A stretch of 64,000 bases of DNA, from contig NC_134276.1 in NCBI RefSeq assembly GCF_949628215.1, positions 34,459,226 to 34,523,225 on the forward strand, in the 5' to 3' direction. Below are positions 26,222-38,480 of this stretch, piece after piece (the stretch's first letter is position 1; each line of letters starts with the position of its first letter). Below the pieces are notes generated by a model, which worked only from the letters and a program-made list of their open reading frames with translations, was not told where the DNA came from and did not search any database. A program made the position numbers and the translations under genes. Source of the DNA: Phalacrocorax aristotelis (Eukaryota; Chordata; Aves; Suliformes; Phalacrocoracidae).

Positions 26222-26816
26222 TGTGTTGGTTTTGGCTGGGATAGAGTTAATTTTCTTCATAGAAGCTAGTATGGGGCTGTGGTTTGTATTTGTGCTGAAA
26301 ACAGTACTCATAACACAGGGATATTTTCGTTACTGCTGAGCAGGGCTTACACAGAGTCAAAGCCTTTTCTGCTCCTCACCCCACCCCAGCAGCGAGTGGG
26401 CTGGGGGTGCACAGAAGTTGGGAGGGGACACGGCTGGGACAGCTGACCCCAACAGACCAAAGGGATATTCCACGCCTTAAGAGGTCATGCTCAGCATATA
26501 AAGCTGGGAGAGGAAGAAAGAAGGGGGGGACACATTTGGAGTGATAGTGTTTGCCTTCCCAAGTAACCGTTATAATGTGATGGAGCCTTGTTTTCCTGGA
26601 GATGGCTGAACACCTGCCTGCAATGGGAAGCAGTGATTGAGTTCCTCCTTTTGCTCTTTTTGCACGCATGGCTTTTGCTTTGCCTATTAAACTGTCTTTA
26701 TCTCAACCTATGAGTTTTCTCACTTTTACTCTTCTGATTCTCTCCCCCATTCCACCGGGGCGAGTGAGCGAGTGGCTGCGTGGTGCTGAGTTGCCAGCTG
26801 GGGTTAAACCATGACA
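26222..26816 (+). mobile_element. Solo LTR of an avian endogenous retrovirus
   Basis: A 595-bp element begins TGTGTTGG and ends ATGACA, with imperfectly inverted ends. It matches an LTR type common in bird genomes. A TATA box (TATAAAG, 26497-26503) and a polyadenylation-signal variant (ATTAAA, 26686-26691) lie in the expected U3-R order on the plus strand, followed by a CT-rich U5. No internal viral genes or second LTR flank it, so it is a solo LTR left by recombination between LTRs. No convincing target-site duplication was seen. It has no protein-coding capacity. Confidence 0.88.
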
Positions 26817-29800
26817 TGAAAGCATCTGAATCCCATGGAAACAAGCAGAGAAGAAATCAGAGACAGGCAGCCTTTAAGTGATAATATTTGCAGATGTCTT
26901 GAAGACCGAGGGGATGGTAAATCATGAAAAGGGCAAATCACTGAAATAAATTATTTGGATTGGCTGGTGAGATGAATATGAGCAAATATATTTCTAAACA
27001 GCCAAAGGCAAAGCTGTGCAGTTAAAAACAAAGTCTGTAGGAAACACTTCTCTTTATGAGGGATTCTTTAGGGGGTGCCTTAAATTTGAAAAGGTCTTAG
27101 GGATCATGGTGATTAATCAGCCATGTAAGATCTACAGCCAGAATCAAATGGTAAATTGGATTTATGAGTAGGATTGGATCTATGAACAGAAGAATTTCTG
27201 GTACTTGTGAGTGAGTGATATTACCTCTGTGCTTGGTACTGAGGTACACGCAGCTGTGGTATGGCATCTGGTGCTGTTGTCCTCGGTCCAAGACAGACTA
27301 TTATTATGTAGGAAGGATGCAAGAAAGAGCCTGCAAAGCACCTGAAAAATCAAAAAACAGTCTTTATAGTTAATGACTCAAGGATTTTGTTCTGAGTAAC
27401 AACAGAAGTTGAGAGACAACTTAACAAAGCTGGGAGGTCCCAAAATAGGAAAGAGGTCAAGGTGGTTCTTCACTCTACATATGAGCTATCAGAAACTGTA
27501 CCTACTATAAGTTTAAAATTAGGGCTAGGAAAAAAAGCCAGATTTTAAAGCGAAGCCAAAATAATCATTGGCATAACATACCAAGGTTTGTGGTTCAAAA
27601 TTTTTGAACAAAAGACTGGGTTTTGTTTTAAAATAAGTTCTTGGGTGTATCTTATGACTTGCTCTATAAAGAACTAAATAATCAACCACCACTATTCTAT
27701 GCCTGTAAAATCTTCTATAGTATATATAGTGTATAATCTTTACTGACTAGATAATCACCAGGGAACCTTCTGAGTTTATAATCATGGAAATATGATACAT
27801 CTTCTGTAGGTTAGAAAAAAGTCTATTTTATTAGAGCAAACAGGGTCATTCAAATATCCTCATCCTGCCCCAAAAGCGATATTCCTTTGTCATTAGAGGA
27901 GGTCTGGGTCCCTATAAAAACCAGAGCATTACAAATCCTACAGCTGAGGTGCGTTTTCTGCATCTTCCATCTTATGCTTCCAATGAAATCCTAGATGGTA
28001 ATGATTGAAGCTGTCTATCTATTAGATATGACAGCTTCCACTGATGAGGGTGTTTGTAATTCTAAGCGAAGAGCAGATGCTAAGATGAAATGTCTTTAGT
28101 TTTCAAACCACAGAGTTGTTGCTTTGGTAGACTACTGAGACAGCAGTTCTGTGCTCATTTAATACCAGCTCTATGCGGTTGTACGTCATGTAGCAGTACA
28201 AATTTGATCAAAATCAGGCAAGAGCATATGATTCCATTTCGGTTGGTTTAGTCAGAGCACACAGCACAGTGTTTACATTCAGTTTATAATTTTATGTTGA
28301 TTTTATGCTGGCTGCAGGAAGACAGCATGAAGTTAGAATTGCCTAGACAGAGACTGCTTGCTCCACATTAAATCTGCTAGGCCAAAATTCTCTCTTCAAT
28401 ATATTGTTAACAAATCTGAATCAGTAGGGTGACTCTGTACCAGTATATTGCATTCTTATGATTACAGTGACTTTGAGATCTGACAATAAGTGCCCCAAAA
28501 AAAAGATTTACTGTATTGTCAAACCACAGCTTGAGAGCCAAGCTGAACTGAGAGTTAAACACCGAAGAGTAATCTCACTGTGCCTGCTCTCTAACCACAA
28601 GTGGTAGTAGTGCCAAGCCCTGAGATACCTTTGAAATTGCCAGTGATTCCTGAAGGGAAAAAAACAAACAAACAAAAATCTCTCGCCAAAACAGGAACAC
28701 TTTCAGGAAAATAGCCGGAGGTAAGGATGGTTTACTTTGAACTTCCTATTTCAAAGTCAAATTGCATCTCTTTAGATGTCGACCACTATTTGGAAGAGGT
28801 TAAATTCCCTCACTTTTGACCTACATTGAGCTCTGGGGTTTGGGAGGGTGCTGTGTGAGCTGGGCATGCCAATTAATTTTAAGGATGGTAGTAGTCGTAG
28901 TAAATGAATGATCTGCAAGAATGAATAACTTCTTTGTCAACTGGCAGAACAATTTTAGAAACCATAAAGGTGAGCTGGTTGGAGGTTGGGTCACAATGAT
29001 TATACTGTTTTTCAAAGCCGGAAAGAGGCATGGTGACAAAGATGCACTTTGAAATTAGCTTGGGAGAGAATATTCCATAAAACGCAGCAATATAGGCATC
29101 AGTGTGGTCAGTATAGGAATGAATTCTGGCAGACTGATTTTTTAAGGATGAATGCCTCGCACAGTCTGGAATTACAGTATCAGAATTTACAATGCAGGTA
29201 GCAGGAGAAACAAGGACTTCAAAAAGCCTGGACAGATAGTGAGCGCAGTCTTTGTGGTGGAAATCTGGAAAGATGGACTTGCCCCTGCGAAAGCCAGATC
29301 CGGTTCTATCTCATTTTGAAAATGAATTTTAGAAACATGATTCAGGACATGCAGCAGTCCCAGACAGGGGAGTGTCACCTTCTGATCTGCTGAATTTCAC
29401 ACAGCTTTTATTATGTGAATCCACAAAGACGCAAGTCTTTATGAAGAGGCATTAACCTCCACGTAGCTAGAACACTTGCATGCCAAGTCGTCAACGCACA
29501 AAATCCGCTTCGTTCCTGGGTAGTTTTTGGAGTACCATTTTGAAGACCCCTGAAAGCACCACTTAATAAAAATACACATTAAGTCTAATAGTCTTTTTCT
29601 TCTTTTACTAAGAGGTCCAAGGGTTCCCATTCTTGTGTAGTTTCAGAATGCAGAGTCTCTCATACAGTCATACAGTACATAGGAAACATCTTGTCTTTTT
29701 TTTTTTTTTTGGCTTATTTTATCCCACATTGAGAAAATACATAGCTAAAAATACTTCAGGATGCTTTCCAGGGAATACCACCCATGTGTCCCTCAAGAAA

Positions 29801-32800
29801 CTCTTCTTTAACATTCCTTAACCCACATGGTATTCAGTGCTTCCAGTGACAGACTGTGGCTCCATAAATAAGCTGCATAAGTTCCTAATATGAGCTGTGC
29901 ATTGCATACAGCAGAAAAATTGCCTTGAAAGAATGTTGAGGCTACAAAAGGGAGCAGTCATAGAGGTGAGAGATGCCAAAATTAAGGCAGTCGGTGCAAA
30001 CTCAATATGTATCTGTTGTGCAAGCGCCCAGTCTGAGCCAGTCTCTCATTACGGCCTATTTTTTTCCTCCTGATTAATTCCAACTACACACACTTCCTAT
30101 TCACCGGATGGGAAAGCTACTTGTTATTTCTTTATATTCTTCATTTGTAGTAGCCCTTCTTAGTGGCTGGACACATTACCTTTTACTTCCCATCCATATG
30201 GACTAAAAGTAGAGAAGTCAGTCAGCGTGAAGACAGCTTAGTTGACAAACCATGTTGACTCTCATCCTCTCTGCACACCTTCCCTCTCTGTTGTGGCAAA
30301 GCTATGTTCAGATCTTCATGGGACACACAAAATAACTCATCTGTATTTTAAGGAATTTCCCTGCTGTGTTTCCAAATACCTCCTTTCAAACATCAAGGCC
30401 CTGGTATCCCTAACAGTGGAAAGCATTATGCAAGCCAAGCCTAGAGATGCTACCAGCTCTTTTTCCTCCTCACATAGCATCACCCTCACAACTGCCATAG
30501 GAAGGAAAACTTGATGCATACATCAGCAGTGTCTGTCCATGAGCCGTACACCTTTAAATTACTGTGTGGATTTCATTAGCATGGAGGAAGTACAGAATGC
30601 TGCTTCCCAATACACTGAAGCTCTTCAGCAAGTATCACTCCTTCCATCATCCTTCTTGGTTTCAGAGAACCAAATCCTATAGCATGGGTCCCAGGAAGAA
30701 GCAGACTTTCATCCAAATGCCACATCTGCATTTTTTCCACGAGAAGGCTCCTATCAGTACCAGGCTGCGGAAAAAAATCCAACTACCTAAACCCTTTGAA
30801 CAGGAAAGAAAATGCATTCTGTTTGAGAGATTGTTGGAAAACTGGATGCATAAAGGGGTGCAAAGCATTGCTGCTGCTATTAATGATGCAGTGATTAACA
30901 ATGCCAAGTATTTGTGACACAGTTAACCCCTTTCATCAACTCATCTAGGTGTATAAATAGAACTTGTAGGATTTGATGTCTTCTTAAAAGCCACGCAAAT
31001 AGCCTGTTTTGCATTGGGTTACAGCAACAGATTCAGGGACAAATACGACACTGTCATACAGAACTTTGCAGAACCTTCCTCACCATTAAAAGAGGCAAAA
31101 AAAAAAAACCCCTGCTAGGCTAATGGGAAAAAAAATAGCACCATAGCTCCAAGCAGCCCTCAGGCACTCTGCTCCAGTTGTGGAAATCTTTGTTTGGCAT
31201 CTGGAAGAGTGAAGGAGCCCTTACTCACATCTTCCTGGGGTGTGGTGGAGAAGATGAGCCCTACTTCCCTAAGTCCAGTGCCTTTGAGAGAGGGGAGGCT
31301 TCTCAGAGCAGGGAAGGATTGCTGCCAGCTTTGCCTTGAGCCAGCGTTCTCTACCTGATGTTACTAAATGGGTCTTCAAACAGGGCTGTGCAGAAGCTGT
31401 AAGATGTTCTTTTTTTTGTTACTATTTTCACAAGCTGGTTGTTTACTATGAGATCAAGCATGTTGCTTACTTTCATCTTACTATCACAGATAAGACTCTT
31501 TTGAAGTGGACCTGTCTAAAAAGGTTATCCACATGTGTCTGTAGCCTCCACTTTCTTGGGGAGCCTTAGTAATCTGCACTTACAGGGATAAGGTCAGCTC
31601 CCTTTGAGATCGTGGGGTAAAAGTACGCTGAGACTGCCTAGTGCTGATATCAACTTTACAAGTTGAATCGTTGAAGCTGAGGAAGCTGCAGCTGCCAAAA
31701 AAAAATGGGAACATTTTTAAATTAAGGCACCACATGGACCCAGGAAAATTCTTGCTTAGCAAACGAAATGAGGACAAACGGCAAAAAAGAGGTACTTCAT
31801 TACTGATTTTATCAGCTAATTTTCCCTCAAGGGTGCATCCAGCTTCTTTTTTTTTAATTGACTCTCCTGCTGAGTGTAGAAGGGAGGAGAAGTCCAAGAC
31901 CTCAGTCATCTGTTCTAAGCTGGTTCACGCCGTAGGTGTACATGGGCAGATCAGTCCCATCACAAAAACCCATTTTGCTGTAAGAAGGCAGACTTTAGCA
32001 CTCTTCACCTTCTGTACTTGGGCAGAGTGGCATTTCCTTTCATACTTCCTCCCACTTCCACACAGCCAGTGGTTTTGAATTCTCCAGGGCAAAGTCTATG
32101 CCTGAGCCGGTGAGAATTATCACAGGGGACTGGACCATGTGAAAGTAGCCAAGGCATGCAGTTATTCAGCTATATTTATCCCTTATGGGAAGGGAAGTGG
32201 AAGTAATGACGAGAGGTATGTTGGTGGAACTGAGCAGCAGGAAGGACATGACATTTCAAAGGAGGGAAAATGCAAATGGAAACCTACTGAAGGCTAGTTA
32301 TAGGGAAGGGAAGGCTGGAGCTGAACAGAGAAGGAGCTTATATATCCAACAGTCATCGCGCTGTCCATCCATATGTTACATTTGGTGTCGTGCATTATGT
32401 GCCTCTGCATAGCCTTCCCATCAGCAGAGAAGTGAAAAGAGTCTACAGGTTTCTTTTTCAAACACAGCTTTCTAATTCACTCAATCATACTGATTCCTTC
32501 CCACCTCAAGTAAGCAAGTGGATAGAAGAAGACAGAAATAAACGAGAATGTAAGAAAGACACACTCTTTCACACTCTTACAATCGTCAGACTAAATGTAT
32601 CATTTCTGCAGCTCCATGGAAGGCAATGAAGCTGAAATTAGTCCTTCATGCATGGATTACGGTATTGCATAGTGATTTTTAGGCATCCATAAAATGCAGT
32701 ATAAATAGTTTATGCTCAGTCCTAAGGGTGAGGTGTTTCACTTGTTTACTTCTCAAGGAAATACCTGGCTAAAAATTTTAGTACAAATGAGAGAATTGTT

Positions 32801-34494
32801 TTGAAAAAAGGGTGAAAAAGAGCTGCAGAGTGATAAAATGTAACTTAAAAAGTGCCTCCAATTGAAGAAGGCTGGAAAAATAGTTTAGAAAAATACAGTA
32901 GAAGTCTGTAAGCCCAGAAACTACAGGAAAAACAAGCAAAGTAGTTATACCCATTTTTATTTGTTCAGGACAGAAGAAAATTAGAGAGACATGAAAGACA
33001 GCAGAGGCATCGTGCCAGACAACTTTCTGGTGGAATATGGTCAATCCAATCTTCTTATTTTGTGTTATTTCTTTGCCTATGCCCAGCATCCATCCGTTAG
33101 GTTTTTGCTGTACGTCACATCCGCATCTTGAACACAACTTCAGATGGACTCAGTTCTTAGATTTGTTTCCTGAAGGAATAAACCATTCATTGAGGTGGAG
33201 GAGAATTGGAACTCAGTAACCTTTAATATAGAACAGACTCCAAATTCAGGTTGTTTCGTAAAAAGTAATCAACACAAAAAAAACCTGAAAAAAATCGGAT
33301 TAGCAGAATACAAACATAAACACTGAACACAGTAATAACTGATTTAAATTAAACGCAAGTACATACGGCGGCTAAACCCTCCAGTCACAATCTGTTGCAT
33401 TAGTGCACAGATACACAGACTAGTGAATTCTGTTATTTCTGGTTCTTAAGGAATAAATGTCACTTTGTGTCCCCTGACTGCAATTGAAGTAAATAAATCC
33501 ATCTGCTGCATTTCACACATGCAGAAAGCATTTTCATCCCCTCCAAGCCATGTTCATTGGCCAGCTTGATATAATTAAATGGCCTCCATGACACATTCAG
33601 ATCCTTGAATTCAAGCTATTAATTTAAGTACGCATACTATGGTCTCTCTCGGGTACAGGAGGAAAGGGGAGCACAAATAGAAGTAGTCCTGAGGTGTGTC
33701 CCTTGCCGTTATAGGTTGTCAAATGTGATCTTAAGATATTTGACAGTTAATAAATAAAGATTGCAGCTAATTTCAACAAATGCAGTCCATTTGAATTTCT
33801 TTTTGTAAAACCCTCTCTCGGTGTTCTTGGTAGTGCCTCTGTATACCGAAGGGAGCGTGGAGAATAACGTATATCTCCTTCCCCATTAAATTAACATAAC
33901 ACCTTTATTCAATGTCAATATGTTAACTTGTCAAAACTCATCATCTTCACGCTACAAAACAAAACATTCCTTAATGCAACACAGTACTATGTTGTCACCT
34001 AGCTCACCTTGATGGAAAATTCCACATAAACTGTTTTGTACCATCTGTTGCTTTGCCTAAGCAAGTTTTCCCTTTAGAAGATAACCCCTGTGAGATGTTA
34101 ATTAACATCTTTTTGGGAAAAGTGTGCATAAACCTCTTGCATTGAACCAGTCTTAAAATACTAAATTATTTTTTAGTCTTCCCTGTCTATATATTTCTTT
34201 TGACCCAAAGCATATTTTGTCTGTTTTTTCAGAGAAGCTTGGATTTCGTTCCACTTTTTCAAGAAGTGCAAGCCAACCAGCTGTCAATAAAGATTGTCCC
34301 ATCTTATTGAAGACTAAAACTAAACAGAATTGATATTGCTCCCACAAATACTATGGTTGCTTTTCATCAGTTCATGAGGACATGGTTTCTTATTCTTCAG
34401 CACAACACCATAGCTAAGGTAACCATCCAACTCCACTCCTGACTTGCTGAATCCATAACTTATGTTCTTATGTTTTATATCAGGTTCTTTTGCA
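26817..34494. other. Intergenic, no gene seen
   Basis: About 7.7 kb of AT-rich sequence. The longest open frames (117 codons at 30564-30917 and 145 codons at 31641-32078, both plus strand) resemble no known family and have no flanking evidence of expression. No repeat families were recognised. Confidence 0.6.
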
Positions 34495-36168
34495 TAGAAT
34501 GCTTTCTTTGCCTCAGTCTTTAATACTCAGACTGGTCATCCTCAGGGTTGTTAGGCTCCTGTGCTGGGAGATGGAGCTGGCATGCAGAATGAAGTCCCAG
34601 TTGTTGACGAGGTGGCAGTCACTGACCTGCTCCTTCACCTGGACGTTCACAGGTCCATGAGGCCAGATGGGATCCACCCAAGGATACTGAGGGAGCTGGC
34701 AGAGGAGCTCGCCAAGCCACTGTCCATCATTTATCAGCAGTCATGGTCAACCAGGGAGGTCCCAGATGACTGGAAACTAGCGAATGTGACACCCCTCTAC
34801 AAGAAGGGTTGGAAGGAGGATCCAGGGAACTACAGGCCTGTCAGCCTGACCTCGATGCCGGGAAACGTCATGGAGCAGATCATCTTGAATACCATTATGC
34901 AGCACATGCAGGACACCCAGGGATTGGGCTCAGCCAGCATGGGTTCATGAAAGGCAGGTCCTGCCTCACTAACCTGGTCTCCTTCTATGGGTGACCCACT
35001 TAGTGGATGAGGGGAAGGCAGTGGACGTTGTCTGCTTGGACTTTAGTAAGGCTTTTGACACTGTCTCCCATAGCATTCTCCTGGAGAAGCTGGCGGCTCA
35101 TGGCTTGGACAAGTGCACTCTGCGCTGGCTGGATGGCCGAGCCCAGAGAGCGGTGGTGAATGGAGTCAAATCCAGTCGGCAGCCAGTCATGAGTGGGGTT
35201 CCCCAGGGCTCAGTGTTGGGGCCGGTCCTGTTCAATATCTTCATTGATGATCTGGATGAGGGGATTGAGTGCACCCTCAGTAAGCTTGCAGGTGACACCA
35301 AGCTGGGTGGAAGTGTCGATCTGCTGGAGGTCAGGAAGGCCCTACAGAGGGACCTGGACAGGCTGGATAATTGGGCCATAGCCAACGGTATGAGATTCAA
35401 CAAGGCCAAGTGCCGGGTCCTGCACTTGGGTCACAACAACCCCAGGCAACGCTACAGGCTTGGGGAGGAGTGGCTGGAAAGCTGCCCAGCAGAAAAGGAC
35501 CTGGGGGTGCTGGCTGACAGCCGGCTGAACGTGAGCCAGCAGTGTGCCCAGGTGGCCAAGAAGGCCAACAGCATCCTGCCTTGTGTCAGGAATAGTGTGG
35601 CCAGCAGGAGCAGGGAGGTGCCCCTGTACTCGGCACTGGTGAGGCCGCACCTTGAGTACTGTGTTCAGTTTTGGGCCCCTCACTACAAGAAGGACATCGA
35701 GGTGCTGGAGCATAACCAGAGAAGGGCAACAAAGTTGGTGAAGGGTTTGGAGAACAAGTCTTATGAGGAGTGGCTGAAGGAATTGGGGTTGTTTAGTCTG
35801 GAGAAGAGGAGGCTGAGGGGAGACCTTATTGCTCTCTACAACTACCTGAAAGGAGGTTGTAGTGAGGTGGGGGACAGACTCTTCTCCCTAGTAACAAGTG
35901 ATAGGATGAGAGGAAATGGCCTCAAGCTGTGCCAGGGGAAGGTTAGGTTGGATATTAGGAAAAACTTCTTCACCAAAAGGGTTGTCAGGCATTGGAACAG
36001 GCTGCCCAGGGAGGTGGTTGAGTCTCCATCCCTGGAGGTATTTAAAAGAAGGGTAGATATGGTGCATGAAGATATGATTTAGTGGTGGACATGGCAGTGT
36101 TAGGTTAGCGGTTGGACTCGATGATCTTAAGGGTCTTTTCCAACCTTAACGATTCTATGATTCTATGA
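34495..36168 (+). mobile_element. 5'-truncated CR1 non-LTR retrotransposon (reverse transcriptase region)
   Basis: This is the 3' 1.67 kb of a CR1 LINE. The homology starts inside the linker before reverse transcriptase (AFFASVFNTQTG-like, about 34495) and runs to the 3' tail GATTCTATGATTCTATGA at 36151-36168. The endonuclease is absent. RT motifs seen are EDPGNYRPVSLTS (about 34824-34862), [25 protein letters not shown] (35039 on), [14 protein letters not shown] (about 35197) and the C-terminal [17 protein letters not shown]. The usual FADD box reads LAGD (35285-35296), losing the first catalytic aspartate. Continuity needs two frame changes, near 34920 and 34990, and there is a stop near 34557. 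It is therefore inactive, although a 363-codon frame survives at 34991-36082. Confidence 0.95.
34991..36082 (+). pseudogene. CR1 ORF2 remnant, reverse transcriptase thumb and C-terminus
   Basis: A 363-codon frame covers the second half of the CR1 reverse transcriptase. Palm motif A (DFSKAFDT) and the [10 protein letters not shown] motif are intact. The motif C box is LAGDTKLGG where CR1 enzymes have FADDTKLGG, so one of the paired metal-binding aspartates is glycine. A few residues are missing after TLRW relative to the family pattern before LDGRAQR. The N-terminal RT motifs lie in two other frames upstream. It is a decayed transposon gene, not a host gene. Confidence 0.9.
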
Positions 36169-37989
36169 AAAGCCTTTGGAAGAGAGAATGTTTTTAAGAG
36201 AAAAAGTGCTTTTTTCAGTCAGAAGAATAAAAGCAATCTAGATACATTTGTGCTGCATGACTGAAGTTTTGTCTCTTCGTTCACATTTTTGGCAAGATCT
36301 GACATATCCCCCACAAGAAATTGTGGATCTCAAGGGAGAGGAGAAGGGAAGAGACTGTAACCTATTATTCACCTGGATGTTACAAAAATATCTTTCATGT
36401 GTCAAGTGGTATGATGTAGGTGGTATAATTTGGCATTATCATGCATTGCTACTTGTCTATCACCACACTTTCTAAAACTATCCCTGTCATTGGTATGGTG
36501 TCTACACACAAAGTGATTGCACTTTTTACTTTGCTGCAAAAAAACCCCAGATTTCAAAATACTAGAAGCAGCTGATAATAGGACTGACTAATCTTCACTA
36601 AAATTTATATATCAATATATGAATATACATATGTGATTGTGATTTCCACCTTTTTATTTTATATGCATTTATAGAAAGAGAGGTTTCTATTTTATGGTTT
36701 ATTTTACTAACCAAAATAATGAGGTTGCAAGGATTTACAAAAAGGATTTAAAGCAAAGCCATGCAGTAATGTGGAATTGAATTCTGAGGTTTAAATTAGA
36801 TTATTAGCAGAATTTTACAATCTGCCTGGGGAAGTACTAGGCAAAAAGTTTTCATGGCTCTTCGCCTTTACATGACCGATGTGGCAACATGGGCTCTGGT
36901 CACTTGGGCAACTGATCAACAACTTCACCTTGGCTGTAAGTGCAATGCTGGGAAGAGATTAAGAAGACGAAACACGAAGGAGGGAGCTAATTCGAATAGA
37001 AGAAGAATAATGCCTTCAATCATGAGCAAACAAGTAGTTTTAGTTGTTCGTAAGTACAAGAAAAAGGACCTGATTCTTACAACTTGGCAGTACAAAGTGA
37101 GGTGGCATTTAAAGAAGAGGTGCCAAGAGAATTTCAGAGCCCTTACCCATGGAGTCTTACCGAAAATGCCAGATTCTAGTTATAGAGAGGATGAAGAATA
37201 AACGGAATATTTTGTACAAGTACAAAAAAAACCATGTAGATATTATCCTCTTCTGGCAGTAGGGAAACCTTGAACTTGAGAAGGTCTAGGTTGCTTATCT
37301 GAGGCACACCTTGCTATTGTGAAAATATGTAGTATTTATTATAAAACTGCTTGATAGCCCAGGACTAAAACCTGGTTTTTTGCACCTTATAATAGTGATT
37401 CAAAGAGACTGGATACACATACATTATATAACTAACTTGAATATTATCAAAATTACATAGATTAGGGATACATTTCTATTTCCATTTCTCATTCTATTTT
37501 GTCTCCAGTCCACAAATTCTAGATTTTTATTTTTTAAAAACTGTTTTTCGGCAGCAAAGTCCATAGGAAACTGCTTTTTACCTTGCACCGTTGAGAGCCT
37601 TTCACCAAGGGGGCACAGAGATGTGATCCTAGGAATAACCAGGTCAGTATGAATCCAAGTCTCCAACACTCTCACAGACTTCTGGGGAGACCACGATAGG
37701 AAACAAGACAATGGCTAGAAGTAGTGTGGGATGCAGTCTTTAAATTAAAAGTTCATAGAGTAAGTGTGGATACATGTGCGTATTCTATCAGCCATCTAAT
37801 CTGCTACCTCTTGGCAAGGTAACTGAGAATTTAGAACAATCTAAAATTAAAATAATAATCAGTGGTTTAAAACCCCACTAATTGAAAGGTGCCTTATTAT
37901 CACTGAAGAGTTGCTTTATTAGGTCCTAAAGGGATTGGCTCTTATTCTGCAGTATAATATTATAATCAGTAATTCCAAAGCAATCAAGC

Positions 37990-38480
37990 GTACTGTAACT
38001 GTTTCCAGATGATACAAGGTTTGCAGGAATGGCAAATGATGCAGAATAAAGGTGATCGAGCCCTCTCAATCATTTGTTAAGCTAACTATGAAAGTTTCAG
38101 GGCAGCCATGTACAAAACAATTCTATGAAGAATGAAGCAAAGCATCTGAGGTCATAGAAGCTACAGACTGAACATATGCTCCCAGCCTGATCCTCTTAGT
38201 AAGGGTGGACACAATCTTTACTGTATAATAGGAAACTGTATTATCTCTGACATTGCTGCAACTGTCACTATAATATAGTGGCCAGCCTTGACACTGGCCT
38301 GGACACAGTAAGTGTCCAGTAAAGAGTCACAAAAAAAGGATCAAAAGGTTACAAAGCTTACAAAACAATCTGAATAAATTGTTCCACCACCTAACTAAGT
38401 GAGCCTTAATTTCTGATCATTGGAATTTCTTTCACCTTTCTCTGTTGGAAGAAAGACTCCTCTGTAACTAAATTGCTGTT
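37990..38480 (+). mobile_element. Possible ancient CR1/L3-like LINE relic
   Basis: Pieces resemble the sauropsid CR1 reverse transcriptase region in order: a segment translating like SDDTRFAGMAND near 38008, then GTGTCCAGTAAAGAGTCACA near 38313, followed by a block like the AAGATGATCAAAGG segment of reptilian CR1. All frames are broken. The match is by eye and patchy. Confidence 0.4.

Noticed and set aside
30564..30917. 117-codon plus-strand frame
   Set aside because: No recognised family, no splice context and no CpG island nearby. Its length is within chance over 64 kb read in six frames.
31641..32078. 145-codon plus-strand frame
   Set aside because: No recognisable motif or homology. Base composition is like the surrounding intergenic DNA.
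36854..37201. 115-codon Lys/Arg-rich plus-strand frame
   Set aside because: No known family and no gene signals; probably a chance frame downstream of the CR1.
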